Part shown: positions 49,121 to 58,775 of the stretch, piece by piece
Layout of the letters: each line of letters opens with the position of its first letter
Numbering within the stretch: position 1 is the stretch's first letter
Assembly: GCF_016950255.1 (NCBI RefSeq)
Contig: NZ_JACGFN010000001.1
Span: forward strand, 1 to 64,000
Source: Pectobacterium brasiliense
GTDB taxonomy: Bacteria > Pseudomonadota > Gammaproteobacteria > Enterobacterales > Enterobacteriaceae
Reading direction: 5' to 3'
DNA: 64,000 nt
Program-made: the position numbers and the translations under genes
Notes under the pieces: model-generated
Told to the model about the DNA's origin: nothing
The model's database searches: none
The model's input: only the letters and a program-made list of their open reading frames with translations

Positions 49121-49407
49121 AGAAAACCTTATGAATAAGCCAGAGGAATATGAAAAACGTGTGACAATCGCCGCTAAGGTAGCTGATTTCACCTTAAAAC
49201 GCGAAAAATCCTCACGCAGGCATGACCTGAGACAATTTCTGCCGCGTATTTTTCCGTATGCTGTACACCATAAGATATTGAAAATTCGCTATATATTTAA
49301 TTATATACCGATTTTGAGAGTGGTTGACTGGGCTTTTTCGCAGTAGACTGCTTAATGAAATCACGATTCCTGACCGGTTATCTCGCTGCTGTTTAACGGA
49401 TAACTGA

Positions 49408-49525
49408 GTGGAATCAAACTCCTAGCCTTGGTGCCTAAGTGATGCGCGTAGTGCGCGTGATACGGTGCCCTGGCCGTGGCCTTCGCGGTCACCAGGGTGC
49501 GAGGCAGAAATGCCTGCATCTCCCG
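49408..49525 (+). promoter_or_regulatory. Moco riboswitch upstream of moaA
   Basis: The leader CTCCTAGCCTTGGTGCC, then stems such as ATGCGCG/CGCGT and GCCCTGGCC/GGTCACCAGGG, then GAGGCAGAAATGCCTGCATC, fits the moaA-leader Moco RNA motif of enterobacteria. It would reduce moaABCDE expression when Moco (or a close compound) is plentiful. The boundaries are approximate. Confidence 0.75.
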
Positions 49526-49542
49526 AATTTGGAAAGGTGTTT

Positions 49543-50532
49543 ATGGTGAGTCAACTGACTGATGCGTTTGCGCGCAAGTTCTACTATTTGCGTCTGTCTA
49601 TCACAGACGTCTGCAATTTTCGCTGTACCTACTGTCTGCCAGATGGTTATCAGGCCAATGGCACTAATCCACATCGCTTTTTATCACTCGATGAAATTCG
49701 TCGCGTCAGCCGCGCCTTTGCCGAATTAGGGACGGAAAAAGTCCGCCTCACCGGTGGCGAACCGTCTTTGCGCCGTGACTTTGTCGATATCATCGCCGCC
49801 ATTCGTGAAAACCCCGCGATTCGTACGCTGGCGGTCACGACTAACGGCTATCGCCTTGCGCGGGATGCCGCACAGTGGCGTGACGCGGGGCTAACAGCGC
49901 TGAACGTGAGCGTGGACAGTCTGGATGCACGCCAGTTTCATGCGATTACCGGGCAAGACAAATTCCGCCAGGTAATGGACGGCATCGACGCCGCCTTTGA
50001 CTGCGGTTTTGCCAAAGTCAAAGTTAACACGGTGCTGATGCGTGATGTGAACGCGGGCAGCCTGCAAACCTTTCTCGACTGGATTAAACACCGCCCGATT
50101 CAACTACGCTTTATTGAGCTGATGGAAACCGGAGAAGGAGGCGATCTGTTTCGCCGCCACCACGTTTCCGGCGAGGTGATCCGCCAGCAACTACTGCAAC
50201 AAGGCTGGCAACAACAACAACGTGCACGCAGCGACGGCCCCGCGCAGGTGTTCAGCCATCCTGACTATCAGGGCGAAATCGGGCTGATTATGCCGTATGA
50301 GAAAGATTTCTGTCTGAGCTGTAACCGTCTTCGAGTCTCGGCCATAGGCAATCTTCACCTGTGTCTCTTTGGCGAACAGGGTATCCCATTGCGCGATTTA
50401 CTGGCCGACGATCGTCACCTCGATGATTTGAAAATGCGTATCTCGGGTGGATTATCGACGAAGAAGCAGACCCATTTCCTGCATGAAGGGAATAGCGGCA
50501 TCACGCAAAACCTGTCATTTATCGGCGGTTAA
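49543..50532 (+). CDS. moaA: GTP 3',8-cyclase MoaA
   Basis: A 329-residue radical SAM enzyme starting Moco synthesis from GTP. SAM cluster [17 protein letters not shown]-terminal second cluster [28 protein letters not shown]. The ATG at 49543 is preceded by GGAAAGG; an upstream frame to 49465 lies within the riboswitch and is rejected. First gene of moaABCDE. Confidence 0.97.
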   Translation: MVSQLTDAFARKFYYLRLSITDVCNFRCTYCLPDGYQANGTNPHRFLSLDEIRRVSRAFAELGTEKVRLTGGEPSLRRDFVDIIAAIRENPAIRTLAVTTNGYRLARDAAQWRDAGLTALNVSVDSLDARQFHAITGQDKFRQVMDGIDAAFDCGFAKVKVNTVLMRDVNAGSLQTFLDWIKHRPIQLRFIELMETGEGGDLFRRHHVSGEVIRQQLLQQGWQQQQRARSDGPAQVFSHPDYQGEIGLIMPYEKDFCLSCNRLRVSAIGNLHLCLFGEQGIPLRDLLADDRHLDDLKMRISGGLSTKKQTHFLHEGNSGITQNLSFIGG

Positions 50533-50566
50533 TCCCCGACATCACTGATTCTTAAAGGAGCCTGAC

Positions 50567-51085
50567 ATGAGCAAAGTCAGCAGCGAATTTGTTTCTCTCA
50601 ATCTTGCGGTTCTGACCGTTTCCGAACGCCGTACGGCGGAAGATGACACTTCCGGCGACTATCTGCGCGAAGCGGCGCAGTCTGCGGGGCACCGCATCGT
50701 CGACAGCGCCATCGTGAAAGAGAACCTGTACCAGATTCGGGCACGGGTCTCGGCGTGGATTGCCAGCGACGAGGTGCAGGGTATTTTGATTAATGGCGGG
50801 ACGGGCTTTACCGCAGGGGATGTGGTACCGGAAGCCATTGCCGTCTTGTTCGATCGGGAAATTGAAGGTTTCGGCGAGCTGTTTCGCATGGTGTCGTACG
50901 AAGATATTGGTACGGCGACGCTGCAATCCCGTGCGCTTGCCGGTCTGGCTAACCAGACGGTGATTTTCGCCATGCCGGGCTCAACTCGCGCCTGTCGTAC
51001 CGCATGGGAACGCATCATTCAGGAACAGCTGGATGCGCGCCAGAAGCCGTGCAATTTTTACCCGCACGTGAAAAAATCCTCTTAA
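50567..51085 (+). CDS. moaB: Moco biosynthesis protein MoaB
   Basis: A 172-residue MoCF_biosynth-fold protein (AVLTVSERRTAEDDTSGDY, GILINGGTGFTAGDVVPEA, VIFAMPGSTRACRTAWE), possibly adenylating molybdopterin; E. coli MoaB is not essential. Good AAAGGAG site. Second gene of the moa operon. Confidence 0.95.
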   Translation: MSKVSSEFVSLNLAVLTVSERRTAEDDTSGDYLREAAQSAGHRIVDSAIVKENLYQIRARVSAWIASDEVQGILINGGTGFTAGDVVPEAIAVLFDREIEGFGELFRMVSYEDIGTATLQSRALAGLANQTVIFAMPGSTRACRTAWERIIQEQLDARQKPCNFYPHVKKSS

Positions 51086-51103
51086 CGGTAAGCCTTATTC
51101 ATT

Positions 51104-51598
51104 ATGTCATCATCTAAGCCACAATTGACCCACATTAACGCCGCTGGTGAAGCCGCGATGGTGGATGTGTCCGCCAAAGTTGAAACCGTGCGCGAAGCCC
51201 GCGCGGAAGCCTTCGTTGAAATGGCACCGCAGACGCTGGCAATGATTATTGCCGGCAGCCACCACAAGGGCGATGTGTTCGCCACCGCACGCATCGCTGG
51301 GATTCAGGCGGCGAAACGCACCTGGGAACTGATTCCGCTTTGTCATCCGCTGCTGCTGAGCAAAGTTGCTGTCGAGCTGGAAGCGCAGCCGGAGCACAAT
51401 CGGGTTCGCATTGAGTCCGTGTGTCGTCTGACGGGGAAAACCGGCGTAGAGATGGAAGCACTGACGGCGGCCTCCGTCGCTGCGCTGACCATCTATGACA
51501 TGTGCAAGGCCGTGCAGAAAGACATGGTGATTGGTCCGGTGCGTCTGCTAGCGAAAAGCGGCGGCAAATCGGGCGACTTTACGGCGGAGGGAGCATGA
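51104..51598 (+). CDS. moaC: cyclic pyranopterin monophosphate synthase MoaC
   Basis: A 164-residue enzyme acting with MoaA to make cPMP ([60 protein letters not shown]). Full length; its stop overlaps the moaD start (ATGA). Confidence 0.96.
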   Translation: MSSSKPQLTHINAAGEAAMVDVSAKVETVREARAEAFVEMAPQTLAMIIAGSHHKGDVFATARIAGIQAAKRTWELIPLCHPLLLSKVAVELEAQPEHNRVRIESVCRLTGKTGVEMEALTAASVAALTIYDMCKAVQKDMVIGPVRLLAKSGGKSGDFTAEGA

Positions 51599-51840
51599 TC
51601 AAGATTCTGTTTTTTGCACAAGTCCGTGAACTGATCGAGACAGACAGCCTGTCGCTGCCTGCCGAGTATGCCACCGTAGAAGACGTCCGGCAGGCGCTAT
51701 GCCAACGCGGCGCACGCTGGGCGCTGGCGCTGGAGTCTGGCAAATTGCTGGCTGCGGTGAATCAGTCGCTGGTTGAGCTTACGCACCCGCTACAGGATGG
51801 CGATGAAGTGGCGTTTTTCCCACCGGTAACGGGAGGTTGA
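51595..51840 (+). CDS. moaD: molybdopterin synthase small subunit MoaD
   Basis: An 81-residue ubiquitin-like sulfur carrier ending in the required Gly-Gly (FFPPVTGG). MoeB adenylates that end. The ATG at 51595 is the only start that fits; upstream frame to 51502 overlaps moaC. Confidence 0.96.
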   Translation: MIKILFFAQVRELIETDSLSLPAEYATVEDVRQALCQRGARWALALESGKLLAAVNQSLVELTHPLQDGDEVAFFPPVTGG

Positions 51841-51842
51841 TC

Positions 51843-52295
51843 GTGGCAGAGACGCGTATTCGGGTCGGTGAAGAGAACTTCAATGTAGGTGATGAATATC
51901 AGTGGCTGGCACAGTGTGATGAAGACGGCGCGGTCGTGACGTTCACCGGTAAGGTGCGTAACCACAATCTGGCGAAAGACGTCAGCGCGTTGACGCTGGA
52001 ACACTATCCCGGCATGACGGAAAAGGCGCTGGCGGAGATTGTCGAACTGGCTCGCGAGCGCTGGGAACTGCCGCGTGTAAGCGTGATTCATCGGGTGGGC
52101 GCACTCTATCCGGGCGATGAAATTGTATTCGTTGGCGTCAGTGCCGCTCACCGCAGTGCGGCGTTTGATGCCGCCCAATTTATTATGGATTACCTGAAAA
52201 CCCGCGCGCCATTCTGGAAGCGAGAAGCGACGCCGGAAGGCGAACGCTGGGTGGAATCACGCGACAGTGATAAGCAGGCCGCGCAGCGCTGGTAG
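51843..52295 (+). CDS. moaE: molybdopterin synthase large subunit MoaE
   Basis: A 150-residue catalytic subunit that adds dithiolene sulfurs to cPMP with MoaD (GAVVTFTGKVRNHN, EHYPGMTEKALAEIV, FVGVSAAHRSAAFDAAQFIM, KTRAPFWKREATPEGERWVE). The GTG at 51843 with GGGAGG upstream starts MAETRI, matching E. coli MAETKI. Confidence 0.95.
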   Translation: MAETRIRVGEENFNVGDEYQWLAQCDEDGAVVTFTGKVRNHNLAKDVSALTLEHYPGMTEKALAEIVELARERWELPRVSVIHRVGALYPGDEIVFVGVSAAHRSAAFDAAQFIMDYLKTRAPFWKREATPEGERWVESRDSDKQAAQRW

Positions 52296-52407
52296 TCCAT
52301 TTCTGTGTTAGGATAAAAGGATGCGGGGAAGGCGTCTTTCGTGTCGCTTCCTCAAACGGGCGGTTTGCGCCGCGTTAATCAGATAACTTTTATGCAAAGG
52401 TAACATC

Positions 52408-53115
52408 ATGGACAGATATCCACGCTCGGGTTCAATCGTTGAACGCTCGCAGTCTGGTCTTCAGGCCTATATGGCACAGGTTTATGGCTGGATGACCTGT
52501 GGCCTGCTGCTGACGGCATTTGTTTCCTGGTACGCGGCGAATACGCCCGCCGTACTGAATTTTGTTTTCTCCAGCCAGATCACCTTCTTCGGCCTGATCA
52601 TCGCCCAACTGGGGCTGGTCTTTGTGATTTCCGGTATGGTACAGCGCCTGAGCGGTGCGGTCGCCACGTCGCTGTTTATGCTCTATTCGGCACTCACAGG
52701 TCTGACGCTCTCTAGCATTTTCATTATGTACTCCGGTGAATCCATCGCCAGCACCTTTGTCATTACGGCGGGGATGTTCGGGGCGATGAGCCTGTACGGC
52801 TACACCACGAAGCGTGATTTGAGCGGCTTTGGCAGCATGCTGTTTATGGCGCTGATCGGGATTGTGCTGGCCTCGCTGGTGAACCTGTGGCTGAAAAGCG
52901 AAGCGCTGATGTGGGCCGTGACCTATATCGGCGTGGTGGTGTTTGTCGGTCTGACCGCGTATGACACCCAGAAGCTGAAGAATATCGGCGAGCAGTTGTC
53001 CGTTGATGACAAAGATAGCTTCCGTAAATACTCCATCGTGGGTGCGTTGACCCTGTACCTCGACTTCATCAACCTGTTCCTGATGTTGCTGCGTATTTTT
53101 GGTAATCGTCGTTAA
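52408..53115 (+). CDS. ybhL: BAX-inhibitor-1 family protein YbhL
   Basis: A 235-residue inner-membrane protein with seven helices (TMBIM/BI-1 family): MTCGLLLTAFVSWYAANTPA, GLIIAQLGLVFVISGMV, TFVITAGMFGAMSLYGYTTK, and the C-terminal family signature GLTAYDTQKLKNIGE. These channels leak Ca2+/H+ in studied members. It lies 112 bp after moaE with its own likely promoter. Confidence 0.93.
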   Translation: MDRYPRSGSIVERSQSGLQAYMAQVYGWMTCGLLLTAFVSWYAANTPAVLNFVFSSQITFFGLIIAQLGLVFVISGMVQRLSGAVATSLFMLYSALTGLTLSSIFIMYSGESIASTFVITAGMFGAMSLYGYTTKRDLSGFGSMLFMALIGIVLASLVNLWLKSEALMWAVTYIGVVVFVGLTAYDTQKLKNIGEQLSVDDKDSFRKYSIVGALTLYLDFINLFLMLLRIFGNRR

Positions 53116-53128
53116 TTCTTGCTCATTT

Positions 53129-53154
53129 ATCTGGCGCGCTTTTCCGCGCCAGAT
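53129..53154. terminator. bidirectional terminator between ybhL and ybhR
   Basis: ATCTGGCGCG and its exact complement around CTTTTC, between convergent genes. Confidence 0.75.
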
Positions 53155-53187
53155 AGCTTCCTGCCTATCTTTTCCCCTTATCTGCTA

Positions 53188-54324
53188 TTACGCAATATTC
53201 CGCCTGAAAATCGCGTAGGCTGCCGAGCCGGTGGTCAGCGTGATGATAAACAGCGGCCATAAACTGCCCCAGATAATGCTGAAATCCGCATCCTTAAGGT
53301 AAATCTGTTTGGTGATGTCGGTGAAGTGACGAATCGGGTTAACCCAGGTGAGGTGCTGCAACCAGATCGGCATGTTCTCAACCGGCGACACATAGCCGGA
53401 AAGCAGAATCGCGGGCATCAGGAAGACGAACACGCCGATAAACGCCTGCTGCTGCGTTGAGCAGAGTGAGGAAATCAGCAGACCGAAGCCCACCAGCGAC
53501 AGGCCGTAGATGAGCATCGTGGTGTAAAACAGCAGCAGCGATCCGGCGAAAGGAATATGGAAAATCAGTATGCCTGCCAGCAGCACGATCGTGGCCTGAA
53601 ACGTGGCGACAATCAGCGCGGGCACGGCTTTGCCAATAAATATCTGGCTGGTGGACAGCGGCGAAACCAGCAGCTGTTCCAGCGTACCCTGTTCCCGTTC
53701 GCGGGCCACGGAGAGCGCCGTAACAATCAGCACACCGATAGTGGCGATCATGGCAATCAACGACGGCACGACAAACCATTTGTAGTCCAGATTCGGGTTA
53801 TACCAGTGACGTACCACCAGCTCGCTGTTGTTTGGATTGGAAGAGCTCTGATTCGCGCCGCTTTGAACCGGCCTGGCCGCCAGCAACTCCAACTGATAAT
53901 CCCGTACGATGTGCTGTACATCGTTGGCGGCAATCTGTGCGCTATTTGAGCGTCTGCCGTCGAGAATAAGCTGGAGCGACGTGCTGTTCCCGCTGGCGAT
54001 ATCACGCGAGAACTGCGGCGGGAAGCGCAGAATGAGAAGCGCGTGCTGATTATCCAGCGTCGACGCGACGTCCTGCGGGCTATGCAGCATTAGCTCGTGA
54101 GAAAAGGATTTCGCTTTGGCAAAGCGCTGCGTCAGTTCTATCGCATGGGGGCCGTTGTCTTCGCTGTAAATCGCAATGGTCGCGTTGGTTACGTCGAGCG
54201 TCGCGGCGAAAGGAAACAGGGAAACCTGAAGGATAACGGGCAGCACCAGAATGGAGCGCGTTTGCGGATCGCGCAGCAGCGATTGCAGCTCCTTAATAAT
54301 CAACGTCCACAGACGATGCAGCAT
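53188..54324 (-). CDS. ybhR: ABC-2 exporter permease YbhR
   Basis: A 378-residue ABC-2 permease (E. coli YbhR is 368) with a large periplasmic loop and helices such as [20 protein letters not shown] and [20 protein letters not shown]. It carries a 10-residue insertion ([10 protein letters not shown]) in the loop where E. coli has none. YbhFSR exports drugs or cations with YbhG. Last gene of ybhGFSR. Confidence 0.94.
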   Translation of the reverse strand: MLHRLWTLIIKELQSLLRDPQTRSILVLPVILQVSLFPFAATLDVTNATIAIYSEDNGPHAIELTQRFAKAKSFSHELMLHSPQDVASTLDNQHALLILRFPPQFSRDIASGNSTSLQLILDGRRSNSAQIAANDVQHIVRDYQLELLAARPVQSGANQSSSNPNNSELVVRHWYNPNLDYKWFVVPSLIAMIATIGVLIVTALSVAREREQGTLEQLLVSPLSTSQIFIGKAVPALIVATFQATIVLLAGILIFHIPFAGSLLLFYTTMLIYGLSLVGFGLLISSLCSTQQQAFIGVFVFLMPAILLSGYVSPVENMPIWLQHLTWVNPIRHFTDITKQIYLKDADFSIIWGSLWPLFIITLTTGSAAYAIFRRNIA

Positions 54325-54333
54325 AGTCGCCCC

Positions 54334-55509
54334 CTAATCCAGCCTGCGCCGGGTTTGCCAGGCCGTCAGGCCAATAAAGACCAGCGCGGAGAGAATGAGA
54401 AACAGCAGGTTAGTCATCAGTACCGTACCGATATTCCCCGCGAGAAACAGCGTTTGCAGCGTGCTGACAAAATAGCGCGCCGGGATGATGTACGACACGC
54501 CGCGGACAAATTCCGGCATGCTGTCGATTTCAAAAATAAAGCCGGACAGCATGATGGCAGGCAGAAATGCTGCATTCAGCGCCACCATCGCGGCGTTGAA
54601 CTGGTTGCGGGTGAGGGTAGAGATCAGTAGCCCCATGCCCAGCGTGCTGGCAAGAAACAGGCTGCTAATAACAAACAGCAAAATCAGCGAGCCGCGATAG
54701 GGCACCTGCATGATGAATGTTGAGACCAGAATACACAGCGTCATGGCGATCATCCCAAGAAAGTAATAAGGGATGAGTTTGGACAGCAGCAGCTCGGCAC
54801 GGGTGACCTGCGTAGAAAGCAGCGCCTCCATCGTCCCGCGCTCCCACTCACGGGCAATCACCAGCGAGGTGAGGATCGCGCCAATCACCGTCATGATGAT
54901 GGTTATCGCGCCGGGAATGATGAAATGCTGACTGATGGCGGCGGGATTAAACCAGTAGCGCGATTGCACCTCGATAAGCTGCTCGAACGTCTCGCCGCGA
55001 TCTTCCGCCCGCTGCTGTTGCCACAGCAGCCAGATGCCTTCTGCGTATCCCTGCACAAAATTCGCCGTGTTGGGTTCGCTGCCGTCGGTGATTACCTGGA
55101 TCGGTGCGCGATCGCCCGGCCGCGCCAGCCGTTCAGCAAAGTCGGTGGGGATGACGATCAGGCCGCGAATGCTGCCGGCCTGCATCTGTTGGATCAGGTA
55201 CTGACGATTATTGCTGATGGTCGGTTCGATAAACGGCGACGCCGCGAAGGTATTCGCCAGATCGCGCGCGTCTTCGCTCTGCTGCTCCATCAGGATACCG
55301 ACGTGCAGGCGGCTGGAATCCAGATTGATGCCGTAGCCGAAGATAAACAGCAACAGCAGCGGAATGACGAACGCAATCAGCCCGCTACTAGGGTCGCGCA
55401 GAATTTGGCGGGTTTCTTTCAGGCACAGCGCCCGCAGGCGACGCGTAGAGAAATGCGTGCTGCCGTGCTGGCTCGTTTTATCCTGCTCTGGCCTATTCTG
55501 TTCAACCAT
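54334..55509 (-). CDS. ybhS: ABC-2 exporter permease YbhS
   Basis: A 391-residue ABC-2 permease ([60 protein letters not shown]). Pairs with YbhR as the membrane half of the exporter. Its start overlaps the ybhF end by 8 bp. Confidence 0.94.
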   Translation of the reverse strand: MVEQNRPEQDKTSQHGSTHFSTRRLRALCLKETRQILRDPSSGLIAFVIPLLLLFIFGYGINLDSSRLHVGILMEQQSEDARDLANTFAASPFIEPTISNNRQYLIQQMQAGSIRGLIVIPTDFAERLARPGDRAPIQVITDGSEPNTANFVQGYAEGIWLLWQQQRAEDRGETFEQLIEVQSRYWFNPAAISQHFIIPGAITIIMTVIGAILTSLVIAREWERGTMEALLSTQVTRAELLLSKLIPYYFLGMIAMTLCILVSTFIMQVPYRGSLILLFVISSLFLASTLGMGLLISTLTRNQFNAAMVALNAAFLPAIMLSGFIFEIDSMPEFVRGVSYIIPARYFVSTLQTLFLAGNIGTVLMTNLLFLILSALVFIGLTAWQTRRRLD

Positions 55510-57244
55510 GTTCCGCCTCCCCGTCGTACGCCTGAATCAGCGCAATAAACGCCTCCTCCATCGTCGGTGATGGCGCCTGTGCACTGGCCGCCTGCTGCTT
55601 CAGTTCGTCCGGCGTGCCGCTGGCGATCAGCTTGCCGCGATACACCAGCCCGATGCGATCGCAATATTCGGCTTCGTCCATGAAGTGTGTGGTGACCATC
55701 ACCGTGACGCCGCGGTTGACCATACCGTTGATATGTATCCAGAACTCGCGCCGGGTTAGCGGATCGACGCCGGAGGTCGGTTCGTCGAGAAACAGAATGT
55801 CGGGTTCATGCATCAGTGCACAGGCCAGCGCCAGCCGTTGTTTGAACCCCAAGGGCAGGGCGTCCGGCGTTTGGCGATAAATGGGGTGGAAATTGAAGGC
55901 GTCGGTCATTCCGGCCATTTTATCGCGCTGCGCCTTGCCCTTGAGTCCATAGACGCCGGAGAAAAATCGCAGGTTCTGTTCGACGGTCAGGTTACCGTAG
56001 AGCGAGAACTTTTGTGCCATGTAACCCAAATGCTGGCGAGCTTTGCCGGAGCTGGTTTTCAGATCCATGTCGAGCACCAGCGCTTTGCCGTCAGTCGGTA
56101 CCAGTAGGCCGCACATCATCTTGAACGTGGTCGATTTTCCCGCGCCGTTTGGGCCGAGCAGGCCGAAGATTTCTCCTCGCTTCACCTGAAAGCTAACGTG
56201 ATCGGTTGCCGAGAAATCACCAAATTTTTTCGTCAGCCCTCGGGCTTCAATCACTGTTTCGCCACCGCTCACGTCAATCTGCGGCATGATGCTTGCCAGC
56301 GACGAATCACTGGCCGGGCCACCACCCAGCAGGTCGATAAAGGCATCTTCAAAGCGCGGATCGGTGTCGTGCAGACAATCCGCTTCCAGATGTAAGGCAG
56401 AGAGCAACGATGCCCGATCCGCATCGGGTTTTAGCATCAACCGAACGTATTGCCCCTGAATCACCCCATCGCTGACCTGTGGCAGACGCAACGCTTCCTG
56501 TAATACGTCCCGATGTCGGCGATCGCCCGTATCAATCAGGATGCAGCGTCCGGCCATGCGTGCGGTCAAATCGCGCGGCGCGCCGCGATACAGCAGTTCG
56601 CCTTCGTTCAGCAGCAACACATCCCGACACTGTTCCGCCTCATCAAGATAAGACGTACTCCACAGGATCAACATGCCGTCGTCGGCCAATTCGTGCACCA
56701 TGTGCCACAGTTCACGGCGAGAGATCGGGTCGACGCCCACGCCCGGTTCATCCAGCAGGAGCACCTTAGGTTGCCCCAGCAATGTACAGGCCAACCCCAG
56801 CTTCTGTTTCATGCCACCGGACAGTTTACCCGCCAGCCTGTCGGTAAAGCGGGTCAAATCGGTAAATGACAGCAGGCGCTCGAACGTTTCTCTGCGCACT
56901 TCGCCAGTGATACCTCGCAGGTCGGCATACAGCGTCAGGTTTTCCATCACCGTCAGATCTTCATACAGGCCGAATTTTTGCGGCATGTAGCCCAAAATGG
57001 CATGCAGTTGACGATCTTCCTGGATGGGATCCAGATTCGCCACGCGCAGTGTTCCGTGACTGGGCGTTAATAATCCGGCCAGCATACGCAGCAGGGTGGT
57101 TTTACCCGCGCCGTCGGGGCCAACCAGCCCGGTAACCGCACCACTGTGTATCTCGGCGGTGAGGCTGGCGAGCGCGGGTTTCTCCTGACCAGGAAAGCGT
57201 TTTTCCAGCCCGTCCAACGCGATCTGCGCGGGAGAGTTAATCAT
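55502..57244 (-). CDS. ybhF: dual ABC ATPase YbhF
   Basis: A 580-residue protein with two nucleotide-binding domains (Walker [14 protein letters not shown] near 45 and [13 protein letters not shown] near 360), both with ABC signatures ([18 protein letters not shown]). It energises YbhSR. Start [17 protein letters not shown] chosen by E. coli YbhF similarity; the longer frame to 57352 lies inside ybhG. Confidence 0.94.
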   Translation of the reverse strand: MINSPAQIALDGLEKRFPGQEKPALASLTAEIHSGAVTGLVGPDGAGKTTLLRMLAGLLTPSHGTLRVANLDPIQEDRQLHAILGYMPQKFGLYEDLTVMENLTLYADLRGITGEVRRETFERLLSFTDLTRFTDRLAGKLSGGMKQKLGLACTLLGQPKVLLLDEPGVGVDPISRRELWHMVHELADDGMLILWSTSYLDEAEQCRDVLLLNEGELLYRGAPRDLTARMAGRCILIDTGDRRHRDVLQEALRLPQVSDGVIQGQYVRLMLKPDADRASLLSALHLEADCLHDTDPRFEDAFIDLLGGGPASDSSLASIMPQIDVSGGETVIEARGLTKKFGDFSATDHVSFQVKRGEIFGLLGPNGAGKSTTFKMMCGLLVPTDGKALVLDMDLKTSSGKARQHLGYMAQKFSLYGNLTVEQNLRFFSGVYGLKGKAQRDKMAGMTDAFNFHPIYRQTPDALPLGFKQRLALACALMHEPDILFLDEPTSGVDPLTRREFWIHINGMVNRGVTVMVTTHFMDEAEYCDRIGLVYRGKLIASGTPDELKQQAASAQAPSPTMEEAFIALIQAYDGEAEHG

Positions 57245-58265
57245 GGCGAACGGGCTCGTGAGCGCGACTGGCATCCTCAGTGCGAGCATCGTCAAAACGC
57301 AGCGTGACCGGCATCCCTTGCCGTAATCCGTCATCGGGATCGTTAACGACAATGCGCAGGCGGTAAACTAAATCGGTGCGGAGATCTTCCGTTTCGACGC
57401 TTTTCGGTGTGAATTCGGCACTCGGTGAGACAAAACCGACTTTGCCACGATAGGGCTGATTGGGGCGACCGTCGGTGTAAATCAGCATCTGGCTACCGGG
57501 CACGACGCGGCCAAGATCTTTCTCGCTTACGTAGGCGCGTACCCAAACCGGGCGAGTGAGTGAAAGGGTGAAAACGGTACTGCCCGATGCCAGCATACTG
57601 CCTTTTTCGGCGGCGCGAGTGAGGATCACGCCGGGAGACGGTGCCAGCAGTTCGGCATCCTGTTTATTCAGTTCCGCCTGAGCCAGTCCGGCTTCGGCCT
57701 GTGCCACCGCCGCCTGCGCGGCGGCAATTTCCTGCGGTCGGTTACCGTTTTCGAACTGACTCAGTTTGTCTTTCGCTGCCTGTAGTGTTGCAAGCGCCTG
57801 ATTACGTGACGTTCTGGCATCGTCGAGCATGTTGGCGGAAATGGCGCGTTTGTCCCACAGCCCCTGCTGACGCTGGTAGAAGCTGTTGGCGTAATCATAG
57901 GCCGCCTGACTCTGGACAACCTGAGATCGCACCTGCGCGATCTCTTCCTGTCGGTAGCCTTCTTGCGCCAGTTGAAGCTGTGCCTGCGCGCTGGCGAGGT
58001 TCGCCTGTGCCTGATGTTGTGCGTTCAGATAAGGTGCGGCGTCGAGCGTTGCCAGCGGTTGACCTGCCTGCACGGCATCGCCCTCATCAACGTTCAGCTC
58101 GGCCACTCTGCCGCCGACGCGGAAGGCCAAATTGACAGTGCGGATATCGACATTGCCGTAGAGCGTTAGCGGTTTTTCCTGCTGTTGTTGGTGGTGATAA
58201 AAACCATAACCGGCACCGAGCAGGATAAGAACGAGGGCCGCGAACGCCAGTTTTCTCTTGTTCAT
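57237..58265 (-). CDS. ybhG: HlyD-family adaptor YbhG
   Basis: A 342-residue membrane-fusion protein: N-terminal anchor ([20 protein letters not shown]), biotinyl-lipoyl-like halves ([40 protein letters not shown]) and a coiled-coil hairpin. Bridges YbhSR to an outer-membrane factor such as TolC. In E. coli the operon starts with the regulator cecR; it is absent here. Confidence 0.94.
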   Translation of the reverse strand: MNKRKLAFAALVLILLGAGYGFYHHQQQQEKPLTLYGNVDIRTVNLAFRVGGRVAELNVDEGDAVQAGQPLATLDAAPYLNAQHQAQANLASAQAQLQLAQEGYRQEEIAQVRSQVVQSQAAYDYANSFYQRQQGLWDKRAISANMLDDARTSRNQALATLQAAKDKLSQFENGNRPQEIAAAQAAVAQAEAGLAQAELNKQDAELLAPSPGVILTRAAEKGSMLASGSTVFTLSLTRPVWVRAYVSEKDLGRVVPGSQMLIYTDGRPNQPYRGKVGFVSPSAEFTPKSVETEDLRTDLVYRLRIVVNDPDDGLRQGMPVTLRFDDARTEDASRAHEPVRHD

Positions 58266-58518
58266 CACACATAGTTCCTTGTTTATCAGCGGTAGCGATC
58301 CCGCATGCCGTTCAGAGGATGCCTCATCTCTTATTTCTGGAAGCTATTAATCATATGACGGGTTAGAGGTATTTATGGTGATGTAGAGTGATCTAGTTCA
58401 CAAAAATGCATTGCATTTGGTCGATATTTTCGCCTAATTCTGCTTATATCTGGCCTAACCTTTTTATTTTGTTAAAGAAATGGCAAGAACTCGAAAGAAT
58501 TGTAATTTATTCTATTGA

Positions 58519-58537
58519 ATGATAATAATTGTTATTA
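58519..58537. promoter_or_regulatory. Fur box and iron-regulated promoter
   Basis: GATAATAATTGTTATTAGC matches the Fur consensus GATAATGATAATCATTATC at 14 of 19 positions. A TTGTAA at 58500 and GATAAT at 58521 could be -35/-10 hexamers, with the Fur site on the -10, the usual repression geometry. It lies ~240 bp before the receptor gene. Confidence 0.7.
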
Positions 58538-58682
58538 GCAATTACATATGTATTGGTACTGACATAGTGATCTGACAGCACCGATCGCGGCGTACAGAAT
58601 GAAATACTCTGCGTTCTATGCCTGAACCGATCATAACCCGCCAAGATGTTTCGCGTGAGACGAAGCATTTTGGCGTTTTTTT
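58533..58682 (+). ncRNA. candidate Fur-controlled small RNA or leader attenuator
   Basis: From a predicted start near 58533 to a strong terminator at 58639-58682, a ~150-nt RNA could form. No open frame of note lies in it. If termination is partial it is the leader of the siderophore operon; if complete it is a free RNA. I did not recognise RyhB, OmrA/B or FnrS sequence in it. The rest of the 58266-58532 and 58683-58775 intergenic stretch shows nothing I can name. Confidence 0.4.
58639..58682 (+). terminator. strong intrinsic terminator inside the leader
   Basis: CGCCAAGATGTTTCG, a 7-base loop, CGAAGCATTTTGGCG (13 of 15 pairs, others G-U) and then TTTTTTTG. It stands between the Fur box and the receptor gene in the same direction. 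Confidence 0.8.
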
Positions 58683-58775
58683 GTCTGCGTCGGGGGGATG
58701 GGGTTTCGGATGAGAGCCTCGTCACAGGCGGTAACTTTTATTGACGGTTGGATACATAACCAAAGGGGAAGGACA

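Noticed and set aside
54925..55548. 207-residue frame antisense to ybhS
   Set aside because: Shadow frame; rich in Arg/Gln as typical of antisense GC-rich genes.
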